A program made the position numbers and the translations under genes. This document shows positions 37,002-44,639 of a DNA stretch of 64,000 nucleotides, one piece after another. This stretch comes from Hirschia sp964342355 (GTDB lineage: Bacteria; Pseudomonadota; Alphaproteobacteria; Caulobacterales; Hyphomonadaceae): NCBI GenBank assembly GCA_964342355.1, contig CAYFFG010000005.1, positions 62,001-126,000 on the forward strand. Direction: 5' to 3'. Each line of letters begins with the position of its first letter. The first letter of the stretch is position 1. A model generated the notes under the pieces. It was given only the letters and a program-made list of their open reading frames with translations, ran no database searches and was not told the DNA's origin.

Positions 37002-37394
37002 TTAGGCGCGCTTACGGTCGCCTTCAGCAGCAAGAGCCGATTTGACCGCTAGCACCAGCGTTTCTGCGCCCACGGGCTTGGGCAGAACGTGGGTGACAGG
37101 GCTTTTTGACGACAGTCTCGCCCATAGGTTCTGCTTTGGCGGACTTGAGGAGACAACAATAGCAGGCGGTCTGTTGTCATCTGGAAATGACATTATTTCA
37201 CTGATCAGCTGAAAACCGTCCATTTCAGGCATCATCAGGTCAGTCACTACAAGGTCAACGCGGATTTGGCGGATGATCGCCAGCGCTTCTTTGCCATTTG
37301 TGGCTGTAAGGCATGTCGCGCCAATGGCTTCCAGAACGGCGCAATGCATATCGCGGTAATGTTCGGAATCATCGACAATTAATACGGTTGTCAT
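37002..37394 (-). CDS. Single-domain response regulator (receiver)
   Basis: A 130-residue receiver: TTVLIVDDSEHYRDMHCAVL (acidic pocket), VDLVVTDLMMPEMDGFQLIS (phosphoacceptor Asp), AIVVSSSPPK and VLPKPVGAET (Ser and Lys switch residues). No output domain. It lies 12 bases from the end of the large histidine kinase on the opposite strand and is the nearest candidate partner for it. Confidence 0.92.
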   Translation of the reverse strand: MTTVLIVDDSEHYRDMHCAVLEAIGATCLTATNGKEALAIIRQIRVDLVVTDLMMPEMDGFQLISEIMSFPDDNRPPAIVVSSSPPKQNLWARLSSKSPVTHVLPKPVGAETLVLAVKSALAAEGDRKRA

Positions 37395-37552
37395 TGTATG
37401 TGCTTTAAAGTTGTTTTTTCATTCAGAGGGGCTTGTTTTGCTCTTAACTATACTGGGCGCGACTTTACTTCTTGGCGGAATGCGACAATCTGTTGACAGT
37501 AGACGACAAGTGGCAACTATTAGGTATGCGTTTACGCATAGGTTGATGGCGA

Positions 37553-38569
37553 ATGGCTGACATTGTTCGAGCAGGCGCCTGGCGGGCGATCCGCGACGTA
37601 ATCCTTGAACTGGGCGGCAGTCCGGAAAGGATATTCAGTGCGGCCGGCATATCTGAATCAGAGCTGCGCAATCCGGAGCATTATCTGCAGATTGAGCTTT
37701 TGGTAAGAACGCTGGAAGTTGCCGCCGACGTATTGAATTGTCCGCAGTTTGGATTGTTGAGCGAGCGCTCCGGTTCATCTCCCTCTATCATTGGCGCCAT
37801 GATGCTGGCGGCGTCCAATGCGTCCACCTGCCGGGAGGGGATTGGCGTTGTTCAAAGGCACATCAAGCTGCACAATCCAACACTCGATGTAACAGTGACG
37901 CCCGGACCATTAGAGGGGCTGGAGCGGGTTTACTTCTCAACAACCTGCGAGCGCGCCGCCAATTCAAAACTTTACGCAGAGCGTGTGCTTGGATCTACGC
38001 ACATCCTTTTACAACGCACCTATGCGCAGGATTACGGACCATTTGCTGTTTATGTGCCGCATGCGCCGTTAGCGCCGCTTGAGGTCTATGAAAAACACTT
38101 TGGCTGCATGCCCCAATTTGAACAACCTGTCAGCGGAATTGTCATTGAAAGCGAGAAGCTTGACACGCCAGGCGACGGTCGCAATGCGCCATTGCATAGC
38201 ATTGCCGAACAATACCTGATCAATCTCACTAATCAGACCGAAGACACCATGGTGGCGCGGGTCAAGGAAATCACCCGTGACTTTATCTCCAGCGACACAT
38301 TCAGCGCGAATTTTGTCGCCGACACGCTGAATATTCATCCGCGCACTTTACAGCGACGCCTACATGAAAGCGGCGTGAGTTTTGAACAACTCAAAGATGA
38401 TGTGCGCAAGGAAATGGCACACGAAATGCTGCAACAATCAGATGTGCCCATCACCCATATCGCATTTGTGCTGGGATATGCGGACACGTCCACATTCTCC
38501 CGCCGGGCCCGGTCCTGGTTCAACATGTCCGCCAGCGATTATCGCAAACACCTGACTGGGAGCGGGTAG
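37553..38569 (+). CDS. AraC-family transcriptional regulator
   Basis: A 338-residue regulator. The N-terminal 200 residues match the arabinose-binding-like domain of the OruR/ArgR-like AraC branch (LQIELLVRTLEVAADVLNCP, FGLLSERSGSS). The C-terminal AraC domain has two helix-turn-helices: NFVADTLNIHPRTLQRRLHE and ITHIAFVLGYADTSTFSRRA, RSWFNMSASDYRK. The regulated genes are not obvious from context; it is the last ordinary chromosomal gene before the accessory region. Confidence 0.92.
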   Translation: MADIVRAGAWRAIRDVILELGGSPERIFSAAGISESELRNPEHYLQIELLVRTLEVAADVLNCPQFGLLSERSGSSPSIIGAMMLAASNASTCREGIGVVQRHIKLHNPTLDVTVTPGPLEGLERVYFSTTCERAANSKLYAERVLGSTHILLQRTYAQDYGPFAVYVPHAPLAPLEVYEKHFGCMPQFEQPVSGIVIESEKLDTPGDGRNAPLHSIAEQYLINLTNQTEDTMVARVKEITRDFISSDTFSANFVADTLNIHPRTLQRRLHESGVSFEQLKDDVRKEMAHEMLQQSDVPITHIAFVLGYADTSTFSRRARSWFNMSASDYRKHLTGSG

Positions 38570-38586
38570 GGACTGGCGCGAAGTAG

Positions 38587-38628
38587 ATTTATGAACGAAT
38601 ACCACACCACAATGACTGTTGAGCGGAT
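38587..38628 (+). repeat. 42-bp direct repeat, copy 1
   Basis: Identical over 42 bases to 42941-42982; weaker similarity continues for about 27 more bases. It begins 4 bases before an ATG and covers the first codons of a small ORF. It lies left of the tRNA-derived att site at 39837. Confidence 0.95.
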
Positions 38629-39027
38629 AACGCCTGCTTACGAGAAATATGAACTGAAAATTTCAAATGGCAAATCCACAAAGTATGCGACATGCAGCGA
38701 TATCCAGATGACGCCAATCTGATTGATGTAAAAAGAGTTTTTCAATTTCAATCAGATGAGATGCATTATGAGATCCTCGCGGACCCGTTATCGCCTGACC
38801 ATGTTCAAGTTGTGATTGGCAATGAAGTTGAGACTTGGGCAATTGAACGAAAAGAAAAACGTGACGCAGCGCTCTTAATTTCCGGGGGGACAATTTATCG
38901 TTCGGCTCTATTTGTGAGCGACGACAGTTATTGGTTTGAATTTTTTGTGGGTGATGAAATCTTTATAACTTACTGGGGCGACAAAGCTGTGCTGCGCAAA
39001 GACATCGGGGTTGAGCTTCCCTCTTAA
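38591..39027 (+). pseudogene. Probable frameshifted small acidic protein gene
   Basis: Two overlapping frames seem to form one gene. The first (38591-38722) reads MNEYHTTMTVERITPAYEKY and stops after 43 residues. The second, opening in another frame near 38692, continues DDANLIDVKRVFQFQSDEMH... and ends LRKDIGVELPS at 39027. A one-base change around 38695-38712 would join them into about 145 residues. The C-terminal part alone (111 aa from ATG 38692) could be the only translated piece. The product is acidic and beta-rich, a little like immunity proteins of polymorphic toxins, but I recognise no family. Confidence 0.5.
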
Positions 39028-39150
39028 ATTGTGGGATGTCCTCACAATAGTCGCCGATAAAAAGCGACTTGAGCGCGTTTTGTCAGCTTCCGCCAAATCA
39101 TTTTGGCACAAGGCGGTGCGTAGCGTATCCCGATTACAGAGGACAATTCA

Positions 39151-39471
39151 ATGAAACTAGATTTGATATGGATTCTCCTCATGCAGGAGATGGTGCCAGA
39201 AGATACAATGGTAATTCGACTTGAGGATGTTGATTATGACATGCTCGACTCTTTCTTTGAGGGATTGAGTGAAGGGGACAGAAACTCAATTCTCGATAGT
39301 TTCAAGCAGGCTGAAAATGCAGTTGATATAGATGTTGATTACGTGAACTGTTGTCAGAGTATGATCTTTGATGAAATCTATCAGGTTTTATTGGATGCTA
39401 GTTTAGAAGAGTGCAGATATTTTTATTTGGAATTAGAATATAGATACCGTTTATCCAATTACGGAAACTAG
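39151..39471 (+). CDS. Hypothetical acidic protein in the accessory region
   Basis: A 106-residue very acidic protein (VIRLEDVDYDMLDSFFEGLS, AENAVDIDVDYVNCCQSMIF) that I do not recognise. AGAGGACAATTCA before the ATG gives a plausible ribosome-binding site. AT-richer than the core genes. It lies between the frameshifted ORF and the left att site and may belong to an older insertion. Confidence 0.6.
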   Translation: MKLDLIWILLMQEMVPEDTMVIRLEDVDYDMLDSFFEGLSEGDRNSILDSFKQAENAVDIDVDYVNCCQSMIFDEIYQVLLDASLEECRYFYLELEYRYRLSNYGN

Positions 39472-39552
39472 TTTCACCTCTAATTAGAATGAGGCTACGC
39501 AAGTAAAGAATTAATCCCATCATAATCATGCTTAGATAGAAGAAGTAAAGAG

Positions 39553-39717
39553 ATGGACAATTACAATGGATCAGATCCTTGTATAGTGGTTATGCTTGAA
39601 TTTGTGGCATCTATGTTTGTTGTGATGATTTTGTGTGTTGTTTTGGAGAGTGGTTTGCCGTTTTTATTGTCTGCCCCTTTTGGAATGTACAGAGTTTATT
39701 CTAAATGCAAAAAATGA
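39553..39717 (+). CDS. 54-aa putative membrane peptide
   Basis: A short frame with a single strong hydrophobic segment: MDNYNGSDPCIVVMLEFVAS, then MFVVMILCVVLESGLPFLL and a basic end YRVYSKCKK. AAAGAG lies directly before the ATG. It may be a real small membrane protein of the accessory region or a chance frame; nothing else fits in this stretch. Confidence 0.4.
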   Translation: MDNYNGSDPCIVVMLEFVASMFVVMILCVVLESGLPFLLSAPFGMYRVYSKCKK

Positions 39718-39836
39718 CTGAATGTGTTATGATGTCAGGACTTACTTTCAAAGATAAAACGGACTGTTGATTTTACGGAGGGGCGTTGATTGATGGTTGC
39801 TGCGATATAGATATCAATTGCAGGATTGACCAAAAC

Positions 39837-39853
39837 ATGGTGCCGCTGAAGGG
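39837..39853. repeat. Left attachment site of the element
   Basis: ATGGTGCCGCTGAAGGG, identical to the 3' end of the tRNA-Thr gene at 53655-53671 and in the same orientation. It lies in a stretch otherwise without genes (39718-40016). Near it, 39971-40001 holds several TGTATATA-type motifs, also found at 53580-53602 near the right end, which may be integrase arm sites. Confidence 0.82.
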
Positions 39854-40016
39854 CACAGTGCTTTAGTTTCATTTTGTCTTATCTTGTACTAATAATGATC
39901 GAATTAGGCCTTTATACAGCACTGTAGTGCTTCTATCTGTGCCAAGCTGTCTCACTAAATCTCATGCCAAAGTGTATATAAGAATGTATATATATGTGTA
40001 TTTTGGAGTTTGAGTT

Positions 40017-41192
40017 TTGGGTAGAGGAAGAAACAGGCTCACAGTAAAGCAGCTTAAGTCTCTTCCTAAGGGGACTCATGCTGATGGAGTCGGGCTTTGG
40101 TTTAAGGTCAACAGCCCGACTAGTCGCCAATGGATTTACCGCTATACGTTTGCAGGGAAGCAGAGGACAATTGGGCTTGGTTCTTTTCCTGAAGTAACTC
40201 TGGCTGAAGCACGCCAGTCGCGGGATAAATGGGCTACAGTGGTCCGAAAAGGAGAGAACCCTGTAGAGGTCAAGCGTCGAGAAAAGGCGCAGCTGTTGCA
40301 TAAGGCACAAGATACGTCCCTTAAAGTCATTGCGGACGAGGCTTATGAGGCCATAAAGCATACCCTGAAGGACGACGGAGGCGCCGGACGGTGGTTTAGT
40401 CCTCTCAAGGTGCACGTTTTGCCCATGCTCGGCGATCTTGCGGTTGAGGACATTTCACAGGTTGATATCCAACAGACTCTGAAGCCTATTTGGCATACCA
40501 AGCCGGACACCGCCAGAAAGGCCATAGGGCGTCTCCAAAAGATCCTAGAGTACGCAGAAAATAAGGGTCTTTCAGTTGATGTCGATGTTATTCGCAAAGC
40601 AAAAGGCCTGCTTGGTAATCAGTTACCAGTCGTCACACATCATAGCGCAATGCCTTGGAGGGATGTTCCTGATTATTACGCGAGTCTAACGGGCGAGACT
40701 CAAACGCAGCTCGGTCTGCGCTTTTTGATTTTGAATCCGGGGCCGAGGACAGGTCCAATCCGCTTTTTGCAACTGTCTCAAATTAAGGATGATGTTTGGA
40801 CAATTCCAGGGGAGACCATGAAGGGCACCAAACACAAGACGCCTGCTTTTAAAGTCCCATTATCGTCTCAAAGCCTCAGCCTATTAAATGAACTCAAGCC
40901 GTTTGAGCGCAATGGTTATTTGATGAGCAACAAGCGTGGAACGGGTGTTGTCTCAGATGCCATCTTCAGCAAGTACATGAGGGATAGTAATGTTGGTTAT
41001 GTTCCACATGGTTTTCGTGCGTCATTTAAGACGTGGGCGCTTGAAAATGGACACAACAGGGACATCACAGAGTTGTGCTTAGCTCACAAAGTATATTCTA
41101 AAGTCGAGGCTGCTTACGTTCGGACTGAGAGTCTAAAAGAGCGTCGTGAATTGATGCAGGCTTGGTCTGATTATGTATCATCCAAGGTTTGA
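40017..41192 (+). CDS. Tyrosine-type integrase (P4/DUF4102 family)
   Basis: A 391-residue integrase. The N-terminal arm-binding domain DUF4102 is visible as LTVKQLKSLPKGTHADGVGL, WIYRYTFAGKQRTIGLGSFP, EVTLAEARQSRDKW. The SAM-like core domain and the catalytic domain follow, with PRTGPIRFLQLSQ (Arg), HGFRASFKTWA (His/Arg box) and KVEAAYVRTESL holding the nucleophilic Tyr. It starts with TTG at 40017, with GGAG about 10 bases before. It lies next to the left att site and should insert and excise the element at tRNA-Thr. Confidence 0.93.
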   Translation: MGRGRNRLTVKQLKSLPKGTHADGVGLWFKVNSPTSRQWIYRYTFAGKQRTIGLGSFPEVTLAEARQSRDKWATVVRKGENPVEVKRREKAQLLHKAQDTSLKVIADEAYEAIKHTLKDDGGAGRWFSPLKVHVLPMLGDLAVEDISQVDIQQTLKPIWHTKPDTARKAIGRLQKILEYAENKGLSVDVDVIRKAKGLLGNQLPVVTHHSAMPWRDVPDYYASLTGETQTQLGLRFLILNPGPRTGPIRFLQLSQIKDDVWTIPGETMKGTKHKTPAFKVPLSSQSLSLLNELKPFERNGYLMSNKRGTGVVSDAIFSKYMRDSNVGYVPHGFRASFKTWALENGHNRDITELCLAHKVYSKVEAAYVRTESLKERRELMQAWSDYVSSKV

Positions 41193-41380
41193 AATTCGGC
41201 GTTGAGCGTCAGTGTTCTTACCGGATGCTTTACAGACCTCACGCCGTAACATTCTTGTTGTATTGTGAAATATTTATAAAATATTGCAAAAAGGCCGAAA
41301 TCTACTGACTCAAAACTATAAATACCTTCGTCTCACAATGGTGTGAGGCATTTCATCCAACGTAAGAAGTGGAGAAGTGT

Positions 41381-41584
41381 ATGGAAAAATTGCTGACGAT
41401 AAACGAAGTGTGTGAGCGGCTGAATGTTAGTCGAGCAACCTACTACAGATGGTCTGAAAGTGATTTAGATTTTCCCCCAGCCGTTTGCCTTGGGCCGCAT
41501 TCGAAAAGATATCGGCAGGAGGACATTCTTCGGTACGAGGGACTAAAGTCCGGTAATCCTTCCAGTAACTATACCTACCACTGA
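41381..41584 (+). CDS. AlpA-family excisionase/regulator
   Basis: A 67-residue MerR-like winged-helix protein: LLTINEVCERLNVSRATYYR, WSESDLDFPPAVCLGPHSKR, YRQEDILRYEGLKS. AlpA proteins regulate integrase or act as excisionases in P4-like elements. The start ATG at 41381 is preceded by GGAG at 8 bases; a GTG at 41369 is in frame but less likely. It follows the integrase and precedes the Rep-like gene by 7 bases. Confidence 0.85.
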   Translation: MEKLLTINEVCERLNVSRATYYRWSESDLDFPPAVCLGPHSKRYRQEDILRYEGLKSGNPSSNYTYH

Positions 41585-41591
41585 TAAGTAT

Positions 41592-42122
41592 ATGCTTGTA
41601 CTTGAAGAGGGGTATTACTCTAAAGACCTTGAGAAGGTTTTTAGAGATAATCTAGCCAAGCGCCTAAAGCTGATGAAGCCTAATTGGTTTATGACGATCA
41701 GGTTGTTCAAGCCGGGTACCGGAGTGAGCCCAGATACACTTCTTAGGCAAAGAGCTGAAGGTTTAGATGGGCTTCATCGGGAAATCATCAATCGAATAGA
41801 TCGATTGTTGTATGGGCCTCGGCATAACAGTTGGCCTGCCGATGAAAAATTCGCCTACTTTTGTAGGTTGGAGACCAAGGCGAAGAACTACTATTCGACA
41901 GAGCCACATTTTCACATTGTATTTAGAATTCCTCTTGAGCGTTACTCAGATTTTGAGGGCATAAAAGAGAAATTACTGGTGAAGCTGGAGTGTTTGATGC
42001 GGCTAAGAGGCTTCGAGCCTGATATCGATCTTATTCGTCACGACCGTAAGAATCTAAGTTATATCGCTAAGCATGCGGTTAGTGATGTGCTGGGAATTAA
42101 TACAAGAAACCTTCCAGTCTAA
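41592..42122 (+). CDS. HUH rolling-circle Rep-like / inovirus Gp2-like protein
   Basis: A 176-residue protein with the three motifs of rolling-circle initiators in order: motif I WFMTIRL at about 32-38, motif II HFH (His106, His108) in EPHFHIVFRIP, and motif III YIAK with Tyr157 and Lys160. This is a minimal HUH endonuclease layout, as in inovirus replication proteins and YfjJ/YagK-like proteins of phage-like elements. It may nick DNA to replicate or transfer the element as single-stranded circles. It follows AlpA by 7 bases. The identification rests on motifs only. Confidence 0.6.
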   Translation: MLVLEEGYYSKDLEKVFRDNLAKRLKLMKPNWFMTIRLFKPGTGVSPDTLLRQRAEGLDGLHREIINRIDRLLYGPRHNSWPADEKFAYFCRLETKAKNYYSTEPHFHIVFRIPLERYSDFEGIKEKLLVKLECLMRLRGFEPDIDLIRHDRKNLSYIAKHAVSDVLGINTRNLPV

Positions 42123-42480
42123 GAGAGCTGGGAGCCAACATATTATGTGCTTGTGACGTAGTCAGTCTCGCACAAGAGTGATCCCTGAATTCAAACCTTA
42201 TGGCTCTCTTGAATTTTTCCAGGGAGTGTTTGTCATGCGAGATTTTCAAATCTGACCAGCATGACACAATAAAAAATATAAGAACAATTATACACAATAC
42301 CATTTCTAGTTAAAATTAGAACCGTCACAAACTATTGAAAAATTTCTGGTTGTGTTTTCTGGGTTTGAAAATTAGATGGATGTCTAAGTTGAGCTTCCCT
42401 TCCGGTATCAATCCACTTACTAATCGGTTGTCGTTTGCTATAAGTCCTTTATGGTACAACGTAAGTCATGAGCTTAATAG
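42123..42480. other. AT-rich intergenic stretch
   Basis: No confident gene. A minus-strand frame 42097-42303 (68 aa, MVLCIIVLIFFIVSCWSD, a lipoprotein-like leader) overlaps the end of the Rep-like gene but has no ribosome-binding site and is doubtful. The rest holds no open frame of note and likely contains the promoter of the next gene. Confidence 0.4.
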
Positions 42481-42858
42481 ATGAAAATACTAAACGGCAT
42501 TGTAGCAGTTTGTATAATTCTATACATAAAGTTTGCGATTTTATCAAATTACCCTGAAGTTACTAGAGATATAAGATATAGCATTATATTGTATTTTGGC
42601 TATTTTTTGTTGCCTATTGTGTGGTTTCAACTCCACGAATTTATAAAGAGATACATGATTGTTTGTGGTTTGAGTTTTTTGTGTTTCTTTATATTTGATA
42701 TGCTTTCTTATTTTTACGCCAACATTTTACTTGATGAGCATTTGAAACATGACGTTGGAATTTTGGCATTTGTAATAATTATGTTGCCGTGGGCTATAAC
42801 ATTTACACTTTTAGGTGGTGTTGCGCTGAGCAAATTCAAAAACGTTTTAAGCCGCTGA
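42481..42858 (+). CDS. Hypothetical membrane protein with four helices
   Basis: A 125-residue, strongly hydrophobic protein: MKILNGIVAVCIILYIKFAI, SIILYFGYFLLPIVWFQL, YMIVCGLSFLCFFIFDMLSY, ILAFVIIMLPWAITFTLLGG. Four membrane helices are likely. It is very AT-rich and I find no family. It may be a superinfection-exclusion or other cargo protein; that is speculation from its place in the element. Confidence 0.6.
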   Translation: MKILNGIVAVCIILYIKFAILSNYPEVTRDIRYSIILYFGYFLLPIVWFQLHEFIKRYMIVCGLSFLCFFIFDMLSYFYANILLDEHLKHDVGILAFVIIMLPWAITFTLLGGVALSKFKNVLSR

Positions 42859-42940
42859 CTGTGCTGTTTTGGGGTATTGAAATGCCAGCTTAGTAAATAA
42901 CAAAGTGGATAGTATTTCGAAGAATGTTGGGTCTCGGCGA

Positions 42941-42982
42941 ATTTATGAACGAATACCACACCACAATGACTGTTGAGCGGAT
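42941..42982 (+). repeat. 42-bp direct repeat, copy 2
   Basis: Exact copy of 38587-38628. Here the frame that follows (42945-43034) reads MNEYHTTMTVERIAPTYEQD and ends after 29 residues, so it is a truncated twin of the ORF at copy 1. It overlaps the end of the XRE gene on the other strand. Confidence 0.95.
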
Positions 42983-43007
42983 TGCGCCAACTTACGAACA
43001 GGATGAA

Positions 43008-43217
43008 CTAAAGCCGAGCCATCAGGCTTTCTAAGTCAGTTTGTAACCCAATTGAGATTCTTTCAATGACGGTAATTGTCGGGTTTCTAACTCCGCGCTC
43101 GACTGCAGAAATATAGGTTCGATGTAAACCTGTACGATCCGCCAGTTCCTCCTGGGACCACTTCTGAGCTTCTCTCAGTTCTTTCACTCGTGCGCCAAAT
43201 TTTTTGCAGATATCCAT
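43008..43217 (-). CDS. XRE-family helix-turn-helix regulator
   Basis: A 69-residue Cro/CI-type DNA-binding protein: FGARVKELREAQKWSQEELA, DRTGLHRTYISAVERGVRNP, TITVIERISIGLQTDLESLM. It is only a DNA-binding domain, as in phage repressors and element regulators. ATG 43217 is chosen; the frame opens 4 codons earlier with TTG. It probably regulates genes of the element, perhaps the divergent membrane-AIM24 pair. Confidence 0.88.
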   Translation of the reverse strand: MDICKKFGARVKELREAQKWSQEELADRTGLHRTYISAVERGVRNPTITVIERISIGLQTDLESLMARL

Positions 43218-43383
43218 ATACGCAGGCAACGATTGCGTAGCCTATTTATCTACAGACTATAAGTCTCATTTTTGGTTGCCTTAGTTCTTTTGTAGTCCTA
43301 TATGTGACTTATAGAGTGCGTTTTGCCGAGCTAGTTAACTCGCTCGATTATCGGCGTGTGATTATAAAAGAGTTGGGGGATGA

Positions 43384-43650
43384 ATGAGTTGGATAACTGC
43401 CTTGGTTATCACGGCATTGATTGTGGCTTTGCTCCGTAAAGCGCCAGTGGTTGGGCGTTACTTTTTTAAACCACTTTTCGATCTCATTTGGTTCCTCATA
43501 GCTCTGTCTGTGCTGATGGCGTTGGCTTGGCTTGTAATTCAAATGATGCCTGATGGAGCGTTCACCGACAGCGTTCCAAGCGTATTAGCGAGTGATGCCT
43601 ATCCGCCTGAAAATAAGGCTCCAAATCCCAATATTGAACCTTTAGAATAG
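43384..43650 (+). CDS. Small membrane protein next to AIM24
   Basis: An 88-residue protein: two hydrophobic stretches (WITALVITALIVALLRKAPV and LIWFLIALSVLMALAWLVIQ), then a Pro/Asn-rich acidic tail. GGGGGATGA precedes the start. Its stop directly abuts the GTG of the AIM24-family gene, so the two are coupled. Function unknown. Confidence 0.65.
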   Translation: MSWITALVITALIVALLRKAPVVGRYFFKPLFDLIWFLIALSVLMALAWLVIQMMPDGAFTDSVPSVLASDAYPPENKAPNPNIEPLE

Positions 43651-44502
43651 GTGGTCACAATTCTCCTAGATAACGCTGAGCTTATTGAGGCAAGAACAGC
43701 TTCAGATGGCACCAAGATTGAAATTCTATCGGTTAAATCCTTAGCTGGATCTTCCAATATCTCACTTGCTCAAGACCTGTTCTTTGCAAAGGAAGTTGAT
43801 CTCAGTTTGAAGCTGGTCAGGATCACGTTACAGGGCTCGTCCATTCGATTGGAGCCTGGTTCCCTTTACTACATGCATGGAGACCTTGAAATCGTCGCAT
43901 CGAGTGGAGGAGGCGTTCTTAAGGGATTATCTCGCAAGATGTTGGCGGGTGAAACATTCCTGGTGAACGAGATTAGAGGGCATGGCCAAATCATTTTGGA
44001 ACCAACATTCGGGCACTTTCTCCTGCATGAGGTAAAAGCAGACGAGCGAGGCATCATCGTAGACAAGGGGACATTCTTTGGAGGGACCAAGGACCTATCT
44101 GTCTCAGCGGCGGTTCAGAAGAATATATCAGCTGCAATGTTTGGTGGAGAAGGTCTTATCCAAACTTCCATCCATGGCGATGGAATTGCAATCCTGTTTT
44201 CCCCTGTTCCATTCAGCGAGCTTGAAATTGTGGAGCTAAATGCGTCCCGCCTATCTGTTGACGGCAATTTTGCTTTGGTACGGAGCGCCGGAGTGAAATT
44301 TTCAGTGAAGAAAAGTAGCAAAAGTTGGATTGCTACCAGTGTGTCGGGAGAAGGGTTACTGCAAACGTTTGAAGGAACTGGCGCTGTTTGGTTGGCGCCG
44401 ACACAAGGGGTTTACAAACGCCTCCAGACTCCAAAAGGCATACTAGAAATGTCACTTCCGCCAGGCGCTCTTAGCATTGGGGAAATGCATAAGCAGGACT
44501 GA
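43651..44502 (+). CDS. AIM24-family protein
   Basis: A 283-residue beta-rich protein of the AIM24/DUF124 family: SIRLEPGSLYYMHGDLEIVA, GGGVLKGLSRKMLAGETFLV, GHGQIILEPTFGHFLLHEVK and the matching second half VSGEGLLQTFEGTGAVWLAP. AIM24 proteins form trypsin-inhibitor-like beta folds; the bacterial role is not settled. It begins with GTG directly after the stop of the small membrane gene. It lies in the element, convergent with the TIR-propeller gene. Confidence 0.82.
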   Translation: MVTILLDNAELIEARTASDGTKIEILSVKSLAGSSNISLAQDLFFAKEVDLSLKLVRITLQGSSIRLEPGSLYYMHGDLEIVASSGGGVLKGLSRKMLAGETFLVNEIRGHGQIILEPTFGHFLLHEVKADERGIIVDKGTFFGGTKDLSVSAAVQKNISAAMFGGEGLIQTSIHGDGIAILFSPVPFSELEIVELNASRLSVDGNFALVRSAGVKFSVKKSSKSWIATSVSGEGLLQTFEGTGAVWLAPTQGVYKRLQTPKGILEMSLPPGALSIGEMHKQD

Positions 44503-44639
44503 GCTTGAGTTCGCATTGGGTTGTAAGGTTTACAAATTCGGCCCGCTAATGATTAGCAAGCATTGCTACAAAGTCTAATCTCATTCCTCGTCGATGTAGT
44601 TACCGATCAGTCAGTTCTTCTAAAACCGGCTCTTCAGAG

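Noticed and set aside
42097..42303. 68-aa minus-strand lipoprotein-like frame
   Set aside because: Overlaps the Rep-like gene, has no ribosome-binding site and little beyond an AT-driven hydrophobic start.
38587..42982. The 42-bp repeats as the att sites of the integrase
   Set aside because: The 17-bp tRNA-Thr repeat fits the integrase family better, restores the tRNA gene exactly and encloses the whole AT-rich block. The 42-bp repeat is kept as a separate, unexplained observation.
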